A stretch of 64,000 bases of DNA from an uncultured Eubacteriales bacterium (GTDB lineage: Bacteria > Bacillota > Clostridia > Christensenellales > Aristaeellaceae), in the NCBI GenBank assembly GCA_902790495.1, contig CADASK010000001.1:1-64000 (forward strand). Reading direction: 5' to 3'. Below are positions 55,653 to 63,867 of the stretch, in pieces (position 1 is the stretch's first letter; every line of letters begins with the position of its first letter). Below the pieces are notes generated by a model. The model was not told where the DNA came from and did not search any database. It was given only the letters and a program-made list of their open reading frames with translations. The position numbers and the translations under genes are program-made.

Positions 55653-57014
55653 TCAGGCGCGCTCTTTGGTCAGATCTTTGACCCATTTGTATTTGCGGAA
55701 GTGGGCCATGACCCAGGGAATCTTGCCCACCTCGTCCAGACAGGTACAGGCATACACGGCGGCCACCGGCCAATGGAACACGAAGGCGCCGAGCAGGGCC
55801 AATGGAATTGCGAGGCCCCACATGACCACCGCCAGGCTGTACAGGTCGAACATCGTGTCTCCGCCCGCGTCAAACACGCCGTTGATGGTGACGGTGTTCA
55901 CGCAGCGGCCGATCATGTAGACGGACATGATGACCATCATCTGGATCAGGTAATCATGGGCGGTGTCGGTCAACTTCATGAAGCTCACCACCGCGGGCGT
56001 CACCGCGAGCACGATGGCGGTGGAGGCAAAGCCGATGAGGTACGAGAGCTTCATCAGGCGGATGCCGTAGAGTTTGCCGCGCTCCAGGTTGCCCGCGCCC
56101 AGCTCGTTGCCCACCATGATGCCGCCGGCGGTGCCCACACCCATGTTGGCGCAGCAGACCAGGTCGCGCACCACAGCGGCGACGGAGTTGGCGGCGGCGG
56201 CGTCCGCGCCCATGTGGCCCATGATGGCCGTGTAGGACGTGAAGCCGACACCCCAGAACATCGACGCGCCCAGCAGCGGCATGGCGCACTTGCGGAAGCT
56301 GCGGGTCAGGAAGGCGTCCGTGCGCAGCAGGCTCCGCCAGTCGGGCGTGACGCTGCCCTTTTTGCGCAGGGTAAGGACGCAAAGGGCCAGCTCCACACAC
56401 CGCGCGATAACCGTGGCGAGGGCCGCGCCGTTGGCGTCCATCGCGGGCAGGCCGAAGAGGCCGTAGATGAACAGGGCGTTGAAGGCGATGTTCAGCACCA
56501 CGGCGGTGGAGGAGATCCACGCGCTGGCCGGCACGCGGTCCGTCACCTTGAGGATGGTCAGGCAGCACTGGCTCAGGCCGGTGATGAGGTAGGACACGCC
56601 GGCGATGCGCAGGTAGCCCGCGCCGATGGCGATCAGCTCCGGGTCGTGGGTGAAGGCCTTCATCAGCAGCTCCGGGCAGAACTCGCAGGCCAGGAAGAAC
56701 GCGAGGCTCACAAAGCCGACGAGCCGCAGCGTGAGGGCAAAGAGCTTGCGGATGGTCTGCCGATCGCCCTTGCCCCAGTACTGCGCGCCGAGGATAGAGC
56801 CCGCGCCGGTCACCGCGCCGATCATCATGTTCTGCACGAACTGCACCTGGGTGGCCAGGGACACGGCCGCCATGGAGTTCTGGGCGATGCTGCCCAGCAT
56901 CACCGCGTCACCGGCGGCGACGGCGGCAAGCATCAGGCTCTGCAGGGCAATCGGCAGGGTCAGCCGCCAGAGCTTGGCGTAGAAGACCTTGTCGCCGAAG
57001 AGTTTATCTTTCAT
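55653..57014 (-). CDS. MATE family efflux transporter (second copy)
   Basis: A 453-residue membrane protein, about 12 helices. It begins FYAKLWRLTLPIALQSLMLAAVAAGDAVMLGSI, with QNSMAAVSLATQVQFVQNM and the second half LGASMFWGVGFTSYTAIMGHM. It belongs to a different MATE subgroup than the gene at 19684 (little shared sequence outside the fold). ATG at 57014 follows GGAGA. Has a promoter of its own about 60 bp upstream. It may carry a substrate made or used by the neighbouring redox genes; that is speculation. Confidence 0.9.
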   Translation of the reverse strand: MKDKLFGDKVFYAKLWRLTLPIALQSLMLAAVAAGDAVMLGSIAQNSMAAVSLATQVQFVQNMMIGAVTGAGSILGAQYWGKGDRQTIRKLFALTLRLVGFVSLAFFLACEFCPELLMKAFTHDPELIAIGAGYLRIAGVSYLITGLSQCCLTILKVTDRVPASAWISSTAVVLNIAFNALFIYGLFGLPAMDANGAALATVIARCVELALCVLTLRKKGSVTPDWRSLLRTDAFLTRSFRKCAMPLLGASMFWGVGFTSYTAIMGHMGADAAAANSVAAVVRDLVCCANMGVGTAGGIMVGNELGAGNLERGKLYGIRLMKLSYLIGFASTAIVLAVTPAVVSFMKLTDTAHDYLIQMMVIMSVYMIGRCVNTVTINGVFDAGGDTMFDLYSLAVVMWGLAIPLALLGAFVFHWPVAAVYACTCLDEVGKIPWVMAHFRKYKWVKDLTKERA

Positions 57015-57064
57015 CTGGAAGTATTCTCCGTGCCGCCTGGGATTGATGGTTGGCGGCATGCACT

Positions 57065-57093
57065 ATCGTATCATGGAAGGAAGGTTTTCGCAA
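57065..57093 (-). promoter_or_regulatory. Possible promoter of the second MATE gene
   Basis: Minus strand: TTGCGA (57088-57093), 17 bp, TACGAT (57065-57070). Confidence 0.5.
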
Positions 57094-57124
57094 GGCGAGA
57101 AACAGATTGAAGGCCCAGCCTTTA

Positions 57125-58342
57125 TTATCCTGACGGGGCCGTGTTCCCGCTGCGCTTTGCGTTTCTGCCGAAGAGCCACCAGCGCGCGATGCGCAGTCCG
57201 GCGCGGACATAGAAGGGCCGCAGGACGCGGTCGGCCTTCTTCAGCTCCTGGATGATCGGGATATGCTGCGGGCAGTGGCTCTCGCAGCGGCCGCAGCCGA
57301 TGCACATGCCCGGATCCACCCGTTCCCTGCGCAGGGCCACGTTCTGCATGAAGGCGTAGCGTCCGAAGCGCAGGCTCTCGGCAGCCGTCCGGTTGTAGCA
57401 GGTGAAGGTACCCGGGATATCCACACCCCGCGGACAGGGCATGCAGTAGCGGCAGCCTGTGCAGCCCACCAGCATTTTGCTCTGAATGGCCTGCCGTAGG
57501 TCCTCCACCAGCACATGCTCTTCGGGCGGCATGCAGCCAGGCTCCGCCACGGATGCGGCGCGGCAGTTCTCCTCCAGCATTTCGATGGAGTTCATGCCGG
57601 AAAGGACGCAGGTCACCTCGGGCTGATCCCACAGCCAGCGGAAGGCCAGCTCGGCAGCGCTGCGCCCGCCAGCCTTTTCCGCGATGAGCGTCTTCGCCTC
57701 CTGTGGCAGGTGGCTGACCAGCTTGCCGCCGCGCAGAGGCTCCATGATGATCACCGGGATGCCCTTGGCAGCCGCGGCCTGCAGGCCCTCGCGGCCCGCC
57801 TGGCTCACCTCGTCCATGTAGTTGTACTGGATCTGGCAGAAGTCCCAGTCGTAGTCGTTCAGGATCTGCAGGAACATGGCGGTGTTGCCGTGGAAGGAGA
57901 AGCCGATCTGCCCGATCGCACCGGATGCCTTCTTCTCAGCGATCCACTCGCGCACGCCGAGGGCGCACAGGTTGCGCCAGGCCTCGATGTCCGTGAGCAT
58001 ATGGATCAGGTAATAATCGATATGATCGGTGCGCAGCCGGGCGAGCTGTTCGTCAAAACACTTATCAATCCCCTCACGGCTGCGGATCAGGTACTGGGGC
58101 AACTTGGTGGCGACGCGCACGCGGGAGCGCAGTCCGTGCTTTTCCAGTGCCTCGCCGAGGCAGGCTTCGCTGCCGGAATAGATATAGGCGGTGTCGAAAT
58201 AATTAACGCCGAGCTCCACGGCGCGGAGAATCTCGCGTTCGGCCTCCTCCTGGTCGATGGCTGCGCCCTTACGGGAAAAGCGCATGCAGCCAAAGCCGAG
58301 GATGGAGATGGGTTGGCCCTGTCGGTCCCTGCGGTACAGCAT
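57125..58342 (-). CDS. Aldo/keto reductase with C-terminal 4Fe-4S domain
   Basis: A 405-residue fusion. The TIM-barrel part (1 to about 280) has LGFGCMRF, the catalytic Asp50 and Tyr55 in FDTAYIYSGSE, a lysine in VATKLP, and HMLTDIEAWRNL. The C-terminal part has CTGCRYCMPCPRG and CIGCGRCESHCPQ, two four-cysteine cluster motifs. Such iron-sulfur aldo/keto reductases are typical of Clostridia; the substrate is unknown, and ferredoxin is a likely electron partner. ATG at 58342 follows AAAGGAGG. Confidence 0.93.
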   Translation of the reverse strand: MLYRRDRQGQPISILGFGCMRFSRKGAAIDQEEAEREILRAVELGVNYFDTAYIYSGSEACLGEALEKHGLRSRVRVATKLPQYLIRSREGIDKCFDEQLARLRTDHIDYYLIHMLTDIEAWRNLCALGVREWIAEKKASGAIGQIGFSFHGNTAMFLQILNDYDWDFCQIQYNYMDEVSQAGREGLQAAAAKGIPVIIMEPLRGGKLVSHLPQEAKTLIAEKAGGRSAAELAFRWLWDQPEVTCVLSGMNSIEMLEENCRAASVAEPGCMPPEEHVLVEDLRQAIQSKMLVGCTGCRYCMPCPRGVDIPGTFTCYNRTAAESLRFGRYAFMQNVALRRERVDPGMCIGCGRCESHCPQHIPIIQELKKADRVLRPFYVRAGLRIARWWLFGRNAKRSGNTAPSG

Positions 58343-58375
58343 GGTGGTTCAGCCTCCTTTGAACAGGTCACAGGG

Positions 58376-58405
58376 ATTATAGCATATCCTCCGCGCCGGT
58401 AGCAA
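58376..58405 (-). promoter_or_regulatory. Promoter of the Fe-S aldo/keto reductase gene
   Basis: Minus strand: TTGCTA (58400-58405), 18 bp, extended -10 TGCTATAAT with TATAAT at 58376-58381. Confidence 0.7.
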
Positions 58406-58478
58406 CGGAAAGCGGAGAAAATGCGCGGAAACCGTGCAAAACGCGGTAGAAACGGCGCCTGGAAGCCAAGAAAAGCAC

Positions 58479-58507
58479 TTGCATTCCGTTCCTCACAATG
58501 CTATAAT
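58479..58507 (+). promoter_or_regulatory. Promoter of alaS
   Basis: TTGCAT (58479-58484), 17 bp, TATAAT (58502-58507), 40 bp upstream of the ATG. No T-box fits in the leader. Confidence 0.8.
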
Positions 58508-58547
58508 GCACCTTGCGATTTCAAGCAGATCGGAAGGAGCAGTCACG

Positions 58548-60347
58548 ATGAAAGACATCACCTCCGCGCAGCTGCGCGAGAAATTCCAGGCCTTCATGGA
58601 GAGCAAGGGCCATCACAGGATCGCCTCCGCCTCCGTTATCCCGGAGAATGACCCGACCGTCCTGTTCACCACGGCTGGCATGCATCCGCTGGTGCCCTAC
58701 CTGATGGGAACCCCGCATCCCGCCGGCACCCGCCTGACGGACGTGCAGAAGTGCATCCGCACCGGCGATATCGACGAGGTGGGCGACGCTAGCCACCTGA
58801 CCTTCTTCGAGATGCTGGGCAACTGGTCCCTGGGCGATTATTTTAAGAAGGAAGCCATCACCTGGTCCTGGGAGTTCCTGACCAGTCCTGAATATCTGGG
58901 CCTGGACAAGGACCGCCTGGCCTTCACCGTGTTCGAGGGCAACGAGGACTGCCCGCGCGACGAGGAGAGCTACGCCATCTGGCGCTCCATGGGCGTGAAG
59001 GAGGATCACCTGTTCTATCTGCCCAAGGAGCACAACTGGTGGGGCCCCGCCGGCATCACCGGCCCCTGCGGCCCCGACACGGAGATGTTCATCATCACCG
59101 ACAAGCCCGCCTGCGGCCCGAACTGCTCGCCCGCCTGCTCCTGCGGCCACTACCTGGAGATCTGGAACGACGTCTTCATGCAGTACAATAAGCAGAAGGA
59201 CGGCACCTTCCTCCCGCTGGCCAAGAAGAACGTGGACACCGGCATGGGCCTGGAGCGCACGATCTGCGTGCTGACCGGCAAGAAGACGGTGTATGAGACC
59301 GACGCCTTCACCGGCATCCTGGCGCGCATCAGTGAGCTGTGCGGCAAGACCTACGGCGAGGACGAGGAGACCACCCGCGCCTTCCGCATCATTGCCGACC
59401 ATATGCGCACCGCCACCTTTATCCTCGGCGACGACCGCGGCGTGTCTCCCTCCAACACGGACCAGGGCTACATCCTGCGCCGCCTGATCCGCCGCGCCGT
59501 GCGCTTCGGCATGCGGCTGGGCATGCCCGAGGGCTTCACCTGCGAGATCGCCAAGGTGATCATTGATCAGTACAAGGGGCCCTATCCGGAGCTGGACCGC
59601 AACAGCGCTTTCGTGCTGGAGCAGCTCAAGCTGGAGGAAAGCCGCTTCGCCCGCACCCTGCGTCAGGGCGAGAAGGAATTCGACAAGGTGGCCAGCCGCG
59701 TGCAGGACGGCGTGATCGACGGCCTAAGCGCCTTCCACCTCTATGACACCTACGGCTTCCCAATCGAGATGACCGAAGAGCTGGCCCGCGAGCGCGGCCT
59801 GACGGTGGATCTGCCCTCCTTTGAGGAGAACTTCCGCAAGCATCAGGAGCTGAGCCATCAGGGCGCCGACCAGAAGTTCAAGGGCGGCCTGGCCGACCAG
59901 ACCGTGGAGACCGCGCGTCTGCACACCGCGACCCACCTGCTCCACGCGGCCCTGCGCAAGGTGCTGGGCGACGAGGTGGCGCAGAAGGGCTCCAACATCA
60001 CCGCCGAGCGTCTGCGCTTTGACTTCTCCTTCGGCCGCAAGGTGACCAAGGAGGAGCTGGCCGAGGTCGAGAAGCTGGTCAACGAGGCGATCGAGGCCGA
60101 CGTGCCCGTGGTCTGCGAGGAGATGACCGTGCCCGAGGCCAAGGAGAAGGGTGCTATCGGCCTGTTCGAGAGCAAGTACGGCGACCGCGTCCGCACCTAC
60201 AAGATGGGTGATTTCTCCTTCGAGATCTGCGGCGGCCCCCATGCCGAGCATACCGGCGAACTGGGCCACTTCAAGATCCAGAAGGAGGAGAGCTCCTCCG
60301 CCGGCGTGCGCCGCATCAAGGCGACCGTCACTGGGCCCCAGGCCTGA
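58548..60347 (+). CDS. alaS: Alanyl-tRNA synthetase, short form without DHHA1/C-Ala domain
   Basis: Charges tRNA(Ala). The catalytic core (1 to about 250) shows LFTTAGMHPLVPYLMG, the class II motif FFEMLGNWSLGDYFK, and DTGMGLERT. The tRNA-binding helices follow, and the editing domain has HTATHLLHA (His459, His463) with CGGPHAEHTGELGHF (Cys561, His565). At 599 residues it stops there; E. coli AlaRS is 876 residues and continues with DHHA1/C-Ala. A Cys-rich insert (ACGPNCSPACSCGHY, 189-202) could bind zinc. ATG at 58548 follows AAGGAG. The stop is followed by a terminator, so it is not obviously cut off. Confidence 0.92.
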   Translation: MKDITSAQLREKFQAFMESKGHHRIASASVIPENDPTVLFTTAGMHPLVPYLMGTPHPAGTRLTDVQKCIRTGDIDEVGDASHLTFFEMLGNWSLGDYFKKEAITWSWEFLTSPEYLGLDKDRLAFTVFEGNEDCPRDEESYAIWRSMGVKEDHLFYLPKEHNWWGPAGITGPCGPDTEMFIITDKPACGPNCSPACSCGHYLEIWNDVFMQYNKQKDGTFLPLAKKNVDTGMGLERTICVLTGKKTVYETDAFTGILARISELCGKTYGEDEETTRAFRIIADHMRTATFILGDDRGVSPSNTDQGYILRRLIRRAVRFGMRLGMPEGFTCEIAKVIIDQYKGPYPELDRNSAFVLEQLKLEESRFARTLRQGEKEFDKVASRVQDGVIDGLSAFHLYDTYGFPIEMTEELARERGLTVDLPSFEENFRKHQELSHQGADQKFKGGLADQTVETARLHTATHLLHAALRKVLGDEVAQKGSNITAERLRFDFSFGRKVTKEELAEVEKLVNEAIEADVPVVCEEMTVPEAKEKGAIGLFESKYGDRVRTYKMGDFSFEICGGPHAEHTGELGHFKIQKEESSSAGVRRIKATVTGPQA

Positions 60348-60365
60348 TTTTACCAGTACAATATG

Positions 60366-60414
60366 AAAACCCGTTTGCCAACGTTCCTTCACAGGGCGCT
60401 GACGGACGGGTTTT
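60366..60414 (+). terminator. Terminator of alaS
   Basis: Perfect 9-bp outer arms AAAACCCGT and ACGGGTTTT, long inner region, then CTATTG; the T run is in the stem. Confidence 0.7.
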
Positions 60415-60461
60415 CTATTGCCTATTCTTTCATACTTTTTTCACTTAAATGCTTCATCTTT

Positions 60462-60513
60462 GCCGAAAAGGTTTCGGCCTGCGGGCCGACCTGGGGGCTT
60501 TGCGATCGCCCCC
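60462..60513. repeat. Cluster of short perfect hairpins
   Basis: GCCGAAA/TTTCGGC (60462-60478, 3-nt loop), GGCC/GGGCC (60476-60487) and GGGGGC/GCCCCC (60493-60513) stand side by side between alaS and the convergent M20 gene. Could be 3' end structure of the M20 operon mRNA. Confidence 0.55.
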
Positions 60514-60565
60514 GGGACCCCTTCGCGGCATGCGTTTAGATCTGGCAATCTTATTGATAATCATA

Positions 60566-62002
60566 TCACTTCACAGCTTCGATCAGATGCTTGTAGAAAT
60601 CCACGGCGCCGGGCAGGCAGTTGTACTCAATGTTCTCATTCAGGCCGTGCATGCTGTTCAGCTGCTCCGCGCCGTAGATCACCGGCGCGAAGCGGACGAC
60701 GCTGTCGCAGATGCGCTCGTAGAAATGGGCGTCGGTCGCGCCGATCATCACGTAGGGGCTGCTGGGGCAGCCGGGGAAAGCTTCGGCGATCACGCGCTGG
60801 ACAGTCTGGAAGGCCTCGCCGTGGATGTCCGTCGCGTTGGACACGTCACCGGACCTGAACACCTCCATGTCCAGCTGATACTTCTCGGCAATCTTTCGCA
60901 CGATGGCCAGGCTTTCCGCCATGCGCTGGTGAGGTATGAAGCGCATGTTCGCGCCGAGGGTCGCCTCCTGCGGCATCACGTTGAAGGCGTCGGAGCCCTT
61001 CAGCATGGTGAAGGCGATGGTGGTCTGGATCATGGCGCCAGCCTTGTCGGAGAGCATCGGCAGCACCTGCAGCAGTACCGGTCGGAAGAGCCACAGATTG
61101 CCGAACACCAGCTTCAGCGGGAAGTAGGCGTAAGGCGCGAGGGCCTTGAAAATCGCGGCGACCTCCGGCGGCATCTTGCGGCGGAACACCCGGTGATGCT
61201 CGATGTAATGGATGAAATCCGCCAGGCGGGCAGCGGGGGAGTTCTTCCTGGGCGCGGAGGCGTGGCCGCCGTTGGAATGGGCGGTGAACCTGACGTCCGC
61301 TTTGCCCTTCTCAAACACGCCGACCATGGCGAAGTTCCCTTCGATGCCACCGATGGGCTCGGTGATGATGCCGCCGCCCTCGTCCACCACCAGCCAGGGG
61401 CGAACCCCGCGCTTTTCGAGGAAGGCTACCAGCTTCGGGCAGCCACCGCCGTTCCACTCCTCGGTGCAGGAGGAGGAGAGGTAGACGTCGTTCTCCGGCT
61501 CATAGCCGTCGGCCAGCAGCTCCTCCACCGCCTGGAAGAAGGCCATGACCGAGCACTTGGTATCCGACGCGCCGCGGCCCCAGACCTTGCCGTCGGCGAT
61601 GTCGCCGGAGAAGGGCCCGTGTTCCCAGACGCCTTCCGCCGGCACCACGTCCTGATGGCTCATCAGCACGATGGGCTTGTCGTGACGCTTTCCCTTCCAA
61701 TAAAAGAGCAGGTTGCCGTCGATCTCCGTCTTCTCCAAATGCTTGTGCACCAGGGGGAACAGCTCCTCCAGCAGCTTGTGAAAGCCGAGAAACTTCTCGC
61801 GCTGGTTGGTTTCCGCCACAGAAACGGTCTCGTACTGCAGCATTTTGGAAAGCGTCCGGGCGTAGGCTTCCGCGCGCTTGGGATCGGGATTCGGCACATA
61901 GGTGCTCTTCCTGGATGGCGTGAGCAGCGTGCGCACGACGGCGATCAGCAGCAGGAGCAGGAGCAGCCCCAGCAGTCCCAGGATGATATACAGAATGATC
62001 AT
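60566..62002 (-). CDS. M20 family metallopeptidase, membrane-anchored
   Basis: A 478-residue peptidase with an N-terminal helix (IILYIILGLLGLLLLLLLIAVV). The M20 core shows LMSHQDVVPAEG (first His and Asp of the zinc site), GRGASDTKCSVMAFFQAVE (bridging Asp), CTEEWNGGG (catalytic and ligand Glu) and a late ATDAHFYERI with a ligand histidine near HGLNENIE. Family members are carboxypeptidase S or dipeptidase-like enzymes. ATG at 62002 overlaps the stop of the preceding membrane protein gene (ATGA), so the two are coupled. Confidence 0.92.
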   Translation of the reverse strand: MIILYIILGLLGLLLLLLLIAVVRTLLTPSRKSTYVPNPDPKRAEAYARTLSKMLQYETVSVAETNQREKFLGFHKLLEELFPLVHKHLEKTEIDGNLLFYWKGKRHDKPIVLMSHQDVVPAEGVWEHGPFSGDIADGKVWGRGASDTKCSVMAFFQAVEELLADGYEPENDVYLSSSCTEEWNGGGCPKLVAFLEKRGVRPWLVVDEGGGIITEPIGGIEGNFAMVGVFEKGKADVRFTAHSNGGHASAPRKNSPAARLADFIHYIEHHRVFRRKMPPEVAAIFKALAPYAYFPLKLVFGNLWLFRPVLLQVLPMLSDKAGAMIQTTIAFTMLKGSDAFNVMPQEATLGANMRFIPHQRMAESLAIVRKIAEKYQLDMEVFRSGDVSNATDIHGEAFQTVQRVIAEAFPGCPSSPYVMIGATDAHFYERICDSVVRFAPVIYGAEQLNSMHGLNENIEYNCLPGAVDFYKHLIEAVK

Positions 62003-62685
62003 ACGCGGCCCTCCTTGATGTGACGGCGGTACTCCAGCCAGGCCAGGCCGATGGCGATGGCCCCGCTGGGAATGATCATCATGCTGGTGGAAGAAGTGAG
62101 GCTCGGCACGAAGATGAAGAGGATGGACATGATCACCAGCGGCACGGCGGCCAGACGCAAATTCTGCCGATAATACTTATAGCCCATCGCGCCGAACAGG
62201 GCAGGCACCACGTTGGCAAAGGCGGGCGCGAGAGTCTCGCTCTGCAGCACGGGGCGCAGCGGCGTCAGCAGCGCGACGCCCAGGGCCAGCACGAGGATGG
62301 TGACCAGCGACGACGTGGCGATGGAGAGAGTGGAGATGATCTCGTTCTCCGTGGTGCCGCTCTTCGCGCCGACCATGTCCTTGGCGTTGATGGCGCAGGG
62401 GATCTTCATGTTGATCAGGTTGCCGGTGATGAAGGCGAGGTAGCTCCCGCCCGCACCCAGCATGGGTGTGTACACCAGGAATTCCACCACGCTGGAGACG
62501 GTCCACACCAGGCCGACGGCCACGAAGCCCCGCGCCACCGCGCCGAGATCGGGCATCGCGCCCAGGTACGCGCCGATGAGAAAGGGCGCGCCCAGGAGAA
62601 GCACCAGCGTCACAACCGAGACAAGACGTCCCAGCCGGTGGGTGCCGCGCATGTATTGCTGCAGCTGCTGCTCACGGTTTTCCAT
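61999..62685 (-). CDS. Small integral membrane protein, partner of DUF5058 protein
   Basis: A 228-residue protein with about six hydrophobic helices: LVSVVTLVLLLGAPFLIGAYL, VARGFVAVGLVWTVSSVVEFLVYTPML, IATSSLVTILVLALGVALL, LRLAAVPLVIMSILFIFVPSL, and others. A polar loop KIPCAINAKDMVGAKSGTTENEIIS lies between helices. No named family was recognised. It starts 10 bp after the DUF5058 stop, and its own stop overlaps the peptidase start. This arrangement suggests a two-component transporter whose cargo is used by the peptidase. Confidence 0.78.
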   Translation of the reverse strand: MENREQQLQQYMRGTHRLGRLVSVVTLVLLLGAPFLIGAYLGAMPDLGAVARGFVAVGLVWTVSSVVEFLVYTPMLGAGGSYLAFITGNLINMKIPCAINAKDMVGAKSGTTENEIISTLSIATSSLVTILVLALGVALLTPLRPVLQSETLAPAFANVVPALFGAMGYKYYRQNLRLAAVPLVIMSILFIFVPSLTSSTSMMIIPSGAIAIGLAWLEYRRHIKEGRV

Positions 62686-62695
62686 TGCGCATCCC

Positions 62696-63457
62696 TCACT
62701 TTCCGATCAGCACGGCGGCCAGCATACCCACGAGCATACTGCCCGCGATGGAGAAGCTGTCCAGCCAGCGCAGATTTTTCTTCTCGGCCAGCCAGGTCAG
62801 CAGACCCATCACGGCGGCGGACACAGCGGCCACAGCCAGCGGCGTCCAGCTGCCCGCGAAGGCAAGCTTTCCCGCGCCGGAGACGAAATCGCCGATGTAG
62901 CTGCCGATGTAGGCGCTGACCATGCCCACAAACATGGCGGACATGGCGAGATCCCCAAAGCCACCCTGCTTCTTCGCCCCCTCCGGAGCATCTGCGGATT
63001 TCCCGCGCAGGCGCTTCAAATACCGGCTGTTGAACAGGGTCGAGAGGATCATGCCCCACATGATGCAAAGGCTCATCAGCAGCGCGATGGTGGCGAAGGC
63101 TTGCGGCGTCATCAGGCTGCCGGACAGCTCGGCGAGGCCGACCTGCTCCGCCGCGGCCGCGGCCACCTGAGTCTCGTAGTGCAGCGCGCCGATGACAGAG
63201 AGCCGCAGCCAGGGCCACGGCACGCCGAGGGAGCCGGACAGGGCGATAACGCCGAGCAGGATGCCCACGCTCGGCAGTACGGAGAAGGTAGCAGAGGCCG
63301 TGACAGCCTGCTTCATCTTTTGCGGATCCATGCCGATGGCCTTGCCCATGCGCCAGGCACGGACAAGAAAGACGACGCACACCACGGCAACGAAAGTGAT
63401 AATGCCGCCGCAGATCAGGTAGACCGGACCTGAGGACAGCCGTTCCAATACAGTCAT
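62696..63457 (-). CDS. DUF5058 family membrane protein
   Basis: A 253-residue protein with about six helices: GPVYLICGGIITFVAVVCVVFLVRAW, SATFSVLPSVGILLGVIALSGSLGVPWPWLRLSVIGALHYE, and TIALLMSLCIMWGMILSTLFNSRYLK. The amphipathic RMGKAIGMDPQKMKQAVTASA after the first helix fits DUF5058 proteins as I know them. ATG at 63457 behind AAAGGAG; a longer frame upstream has no ribosome site. First gene of the three-gene unit. Function unknown. Confidence 0.8.
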   Translation of the reverse strand: MTVLERLSSGPVYLICGGIITFVAVVCVVFLVRAWRMGKAIGMDPQKMKQAVTASATFSVLPSVGILLGVIALSGSLGVPWPWLRLSVIGALHYETQVAAAAAEQVGLAELSGSLMTPQAFATIALLMSLCIMWGMILSTLFNSRYLKRLRGKSADAPEGAKKQGGFGDLAMSAMFVGMVSAYIGSYIGDFVSGAGKLAFAGSWTPLAVAAVSAAVMGLLTWLAEKKNLRWLDSFSIAGSMLVGMLAAVLIGK

Positions 63458-63508
63458 CCAGGAGACTCCTTTCCGCATCGTTTCTAATGAAGAAAAGCAT
63501 GCGTCTGC

Positions 63509-63537
63509 ATTATACCACCGGTGCCGGCGGCAGACAA
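63509..63537 (-). promoter_or_regulatory. Promoter of the DUF5058 unit
   Basis: Minus strand: TTGTCT (63532-63537), 17 bp, extended -10 TGGTATAAT with TATAAT at 63509-63514. Confidence 0.7.
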
Positions 63538-63780
63538 CGATGGATACAGAAAAAGAACTCAGCTTCAGAACACTTGTGGACAGAGCGATGCAAGAATGTA
63601 ACAATTTGAAAAAGAAACAATGACGGAAAGATAAACATTTGATGGATTGCTTTCGTGGCCGCAAGGAAAGCCGGGGCGATGAGACGGTATTTTCACAGAA
63701 TGGCGCGCTGTTGTGCTTTTCGGAACAAAAAAAGTGCTAAAAAATCATGACAGGGGTATACGAACGGCGGAAATCTATGC

Positions 63781-63786
63781 TATAAT
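63781..63786 (+). promoter_or_regulatory. Extended -10 promoter of rnfC
   Basis: TGCTATAAT with TATAAT at 63781-63786; the -35 is not clear. Leader of about 75 nt to the TTG start. Confidence 0.55.
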
Positions 63787-63867
63787 ACCTCTTGTGAATC
63801 TCAGTCATGAACAGGTCGCGTTCCTTTGCGCGCCTGTCTTGTCACTTTGGGAAGGGGGAGTGTCTCC

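Larger units (their letters stand above)
63458..63867. other. 410-bp divergent intergenic region
   Basis: It holds the minus-strand DUF5058 promoter and the plus-strand rnfC promoter and leader. The leader has a hairpin (ACAGG...CCTGT, about 63810-63838). A 27-codon frame (63540-63623, plus) lacks a ribosome site and is not called. No riboswitch family was recognised. Confidence 0.55.

Noticed and set aside
63540..63623. 27-codon plus-strand frame
   Set aside because: No ribosome binding site, overlaps the DUF5058 promoter, and no family resemblance.
63600..63720. Possible riboswitch (c-di-GMP or cobalamin) in front of rnfC
   Set aside because: Some local resemblance (GCAAGGAAAGCC) but the conserved core of neither class is present, and it lies upstream of the mapped -10.
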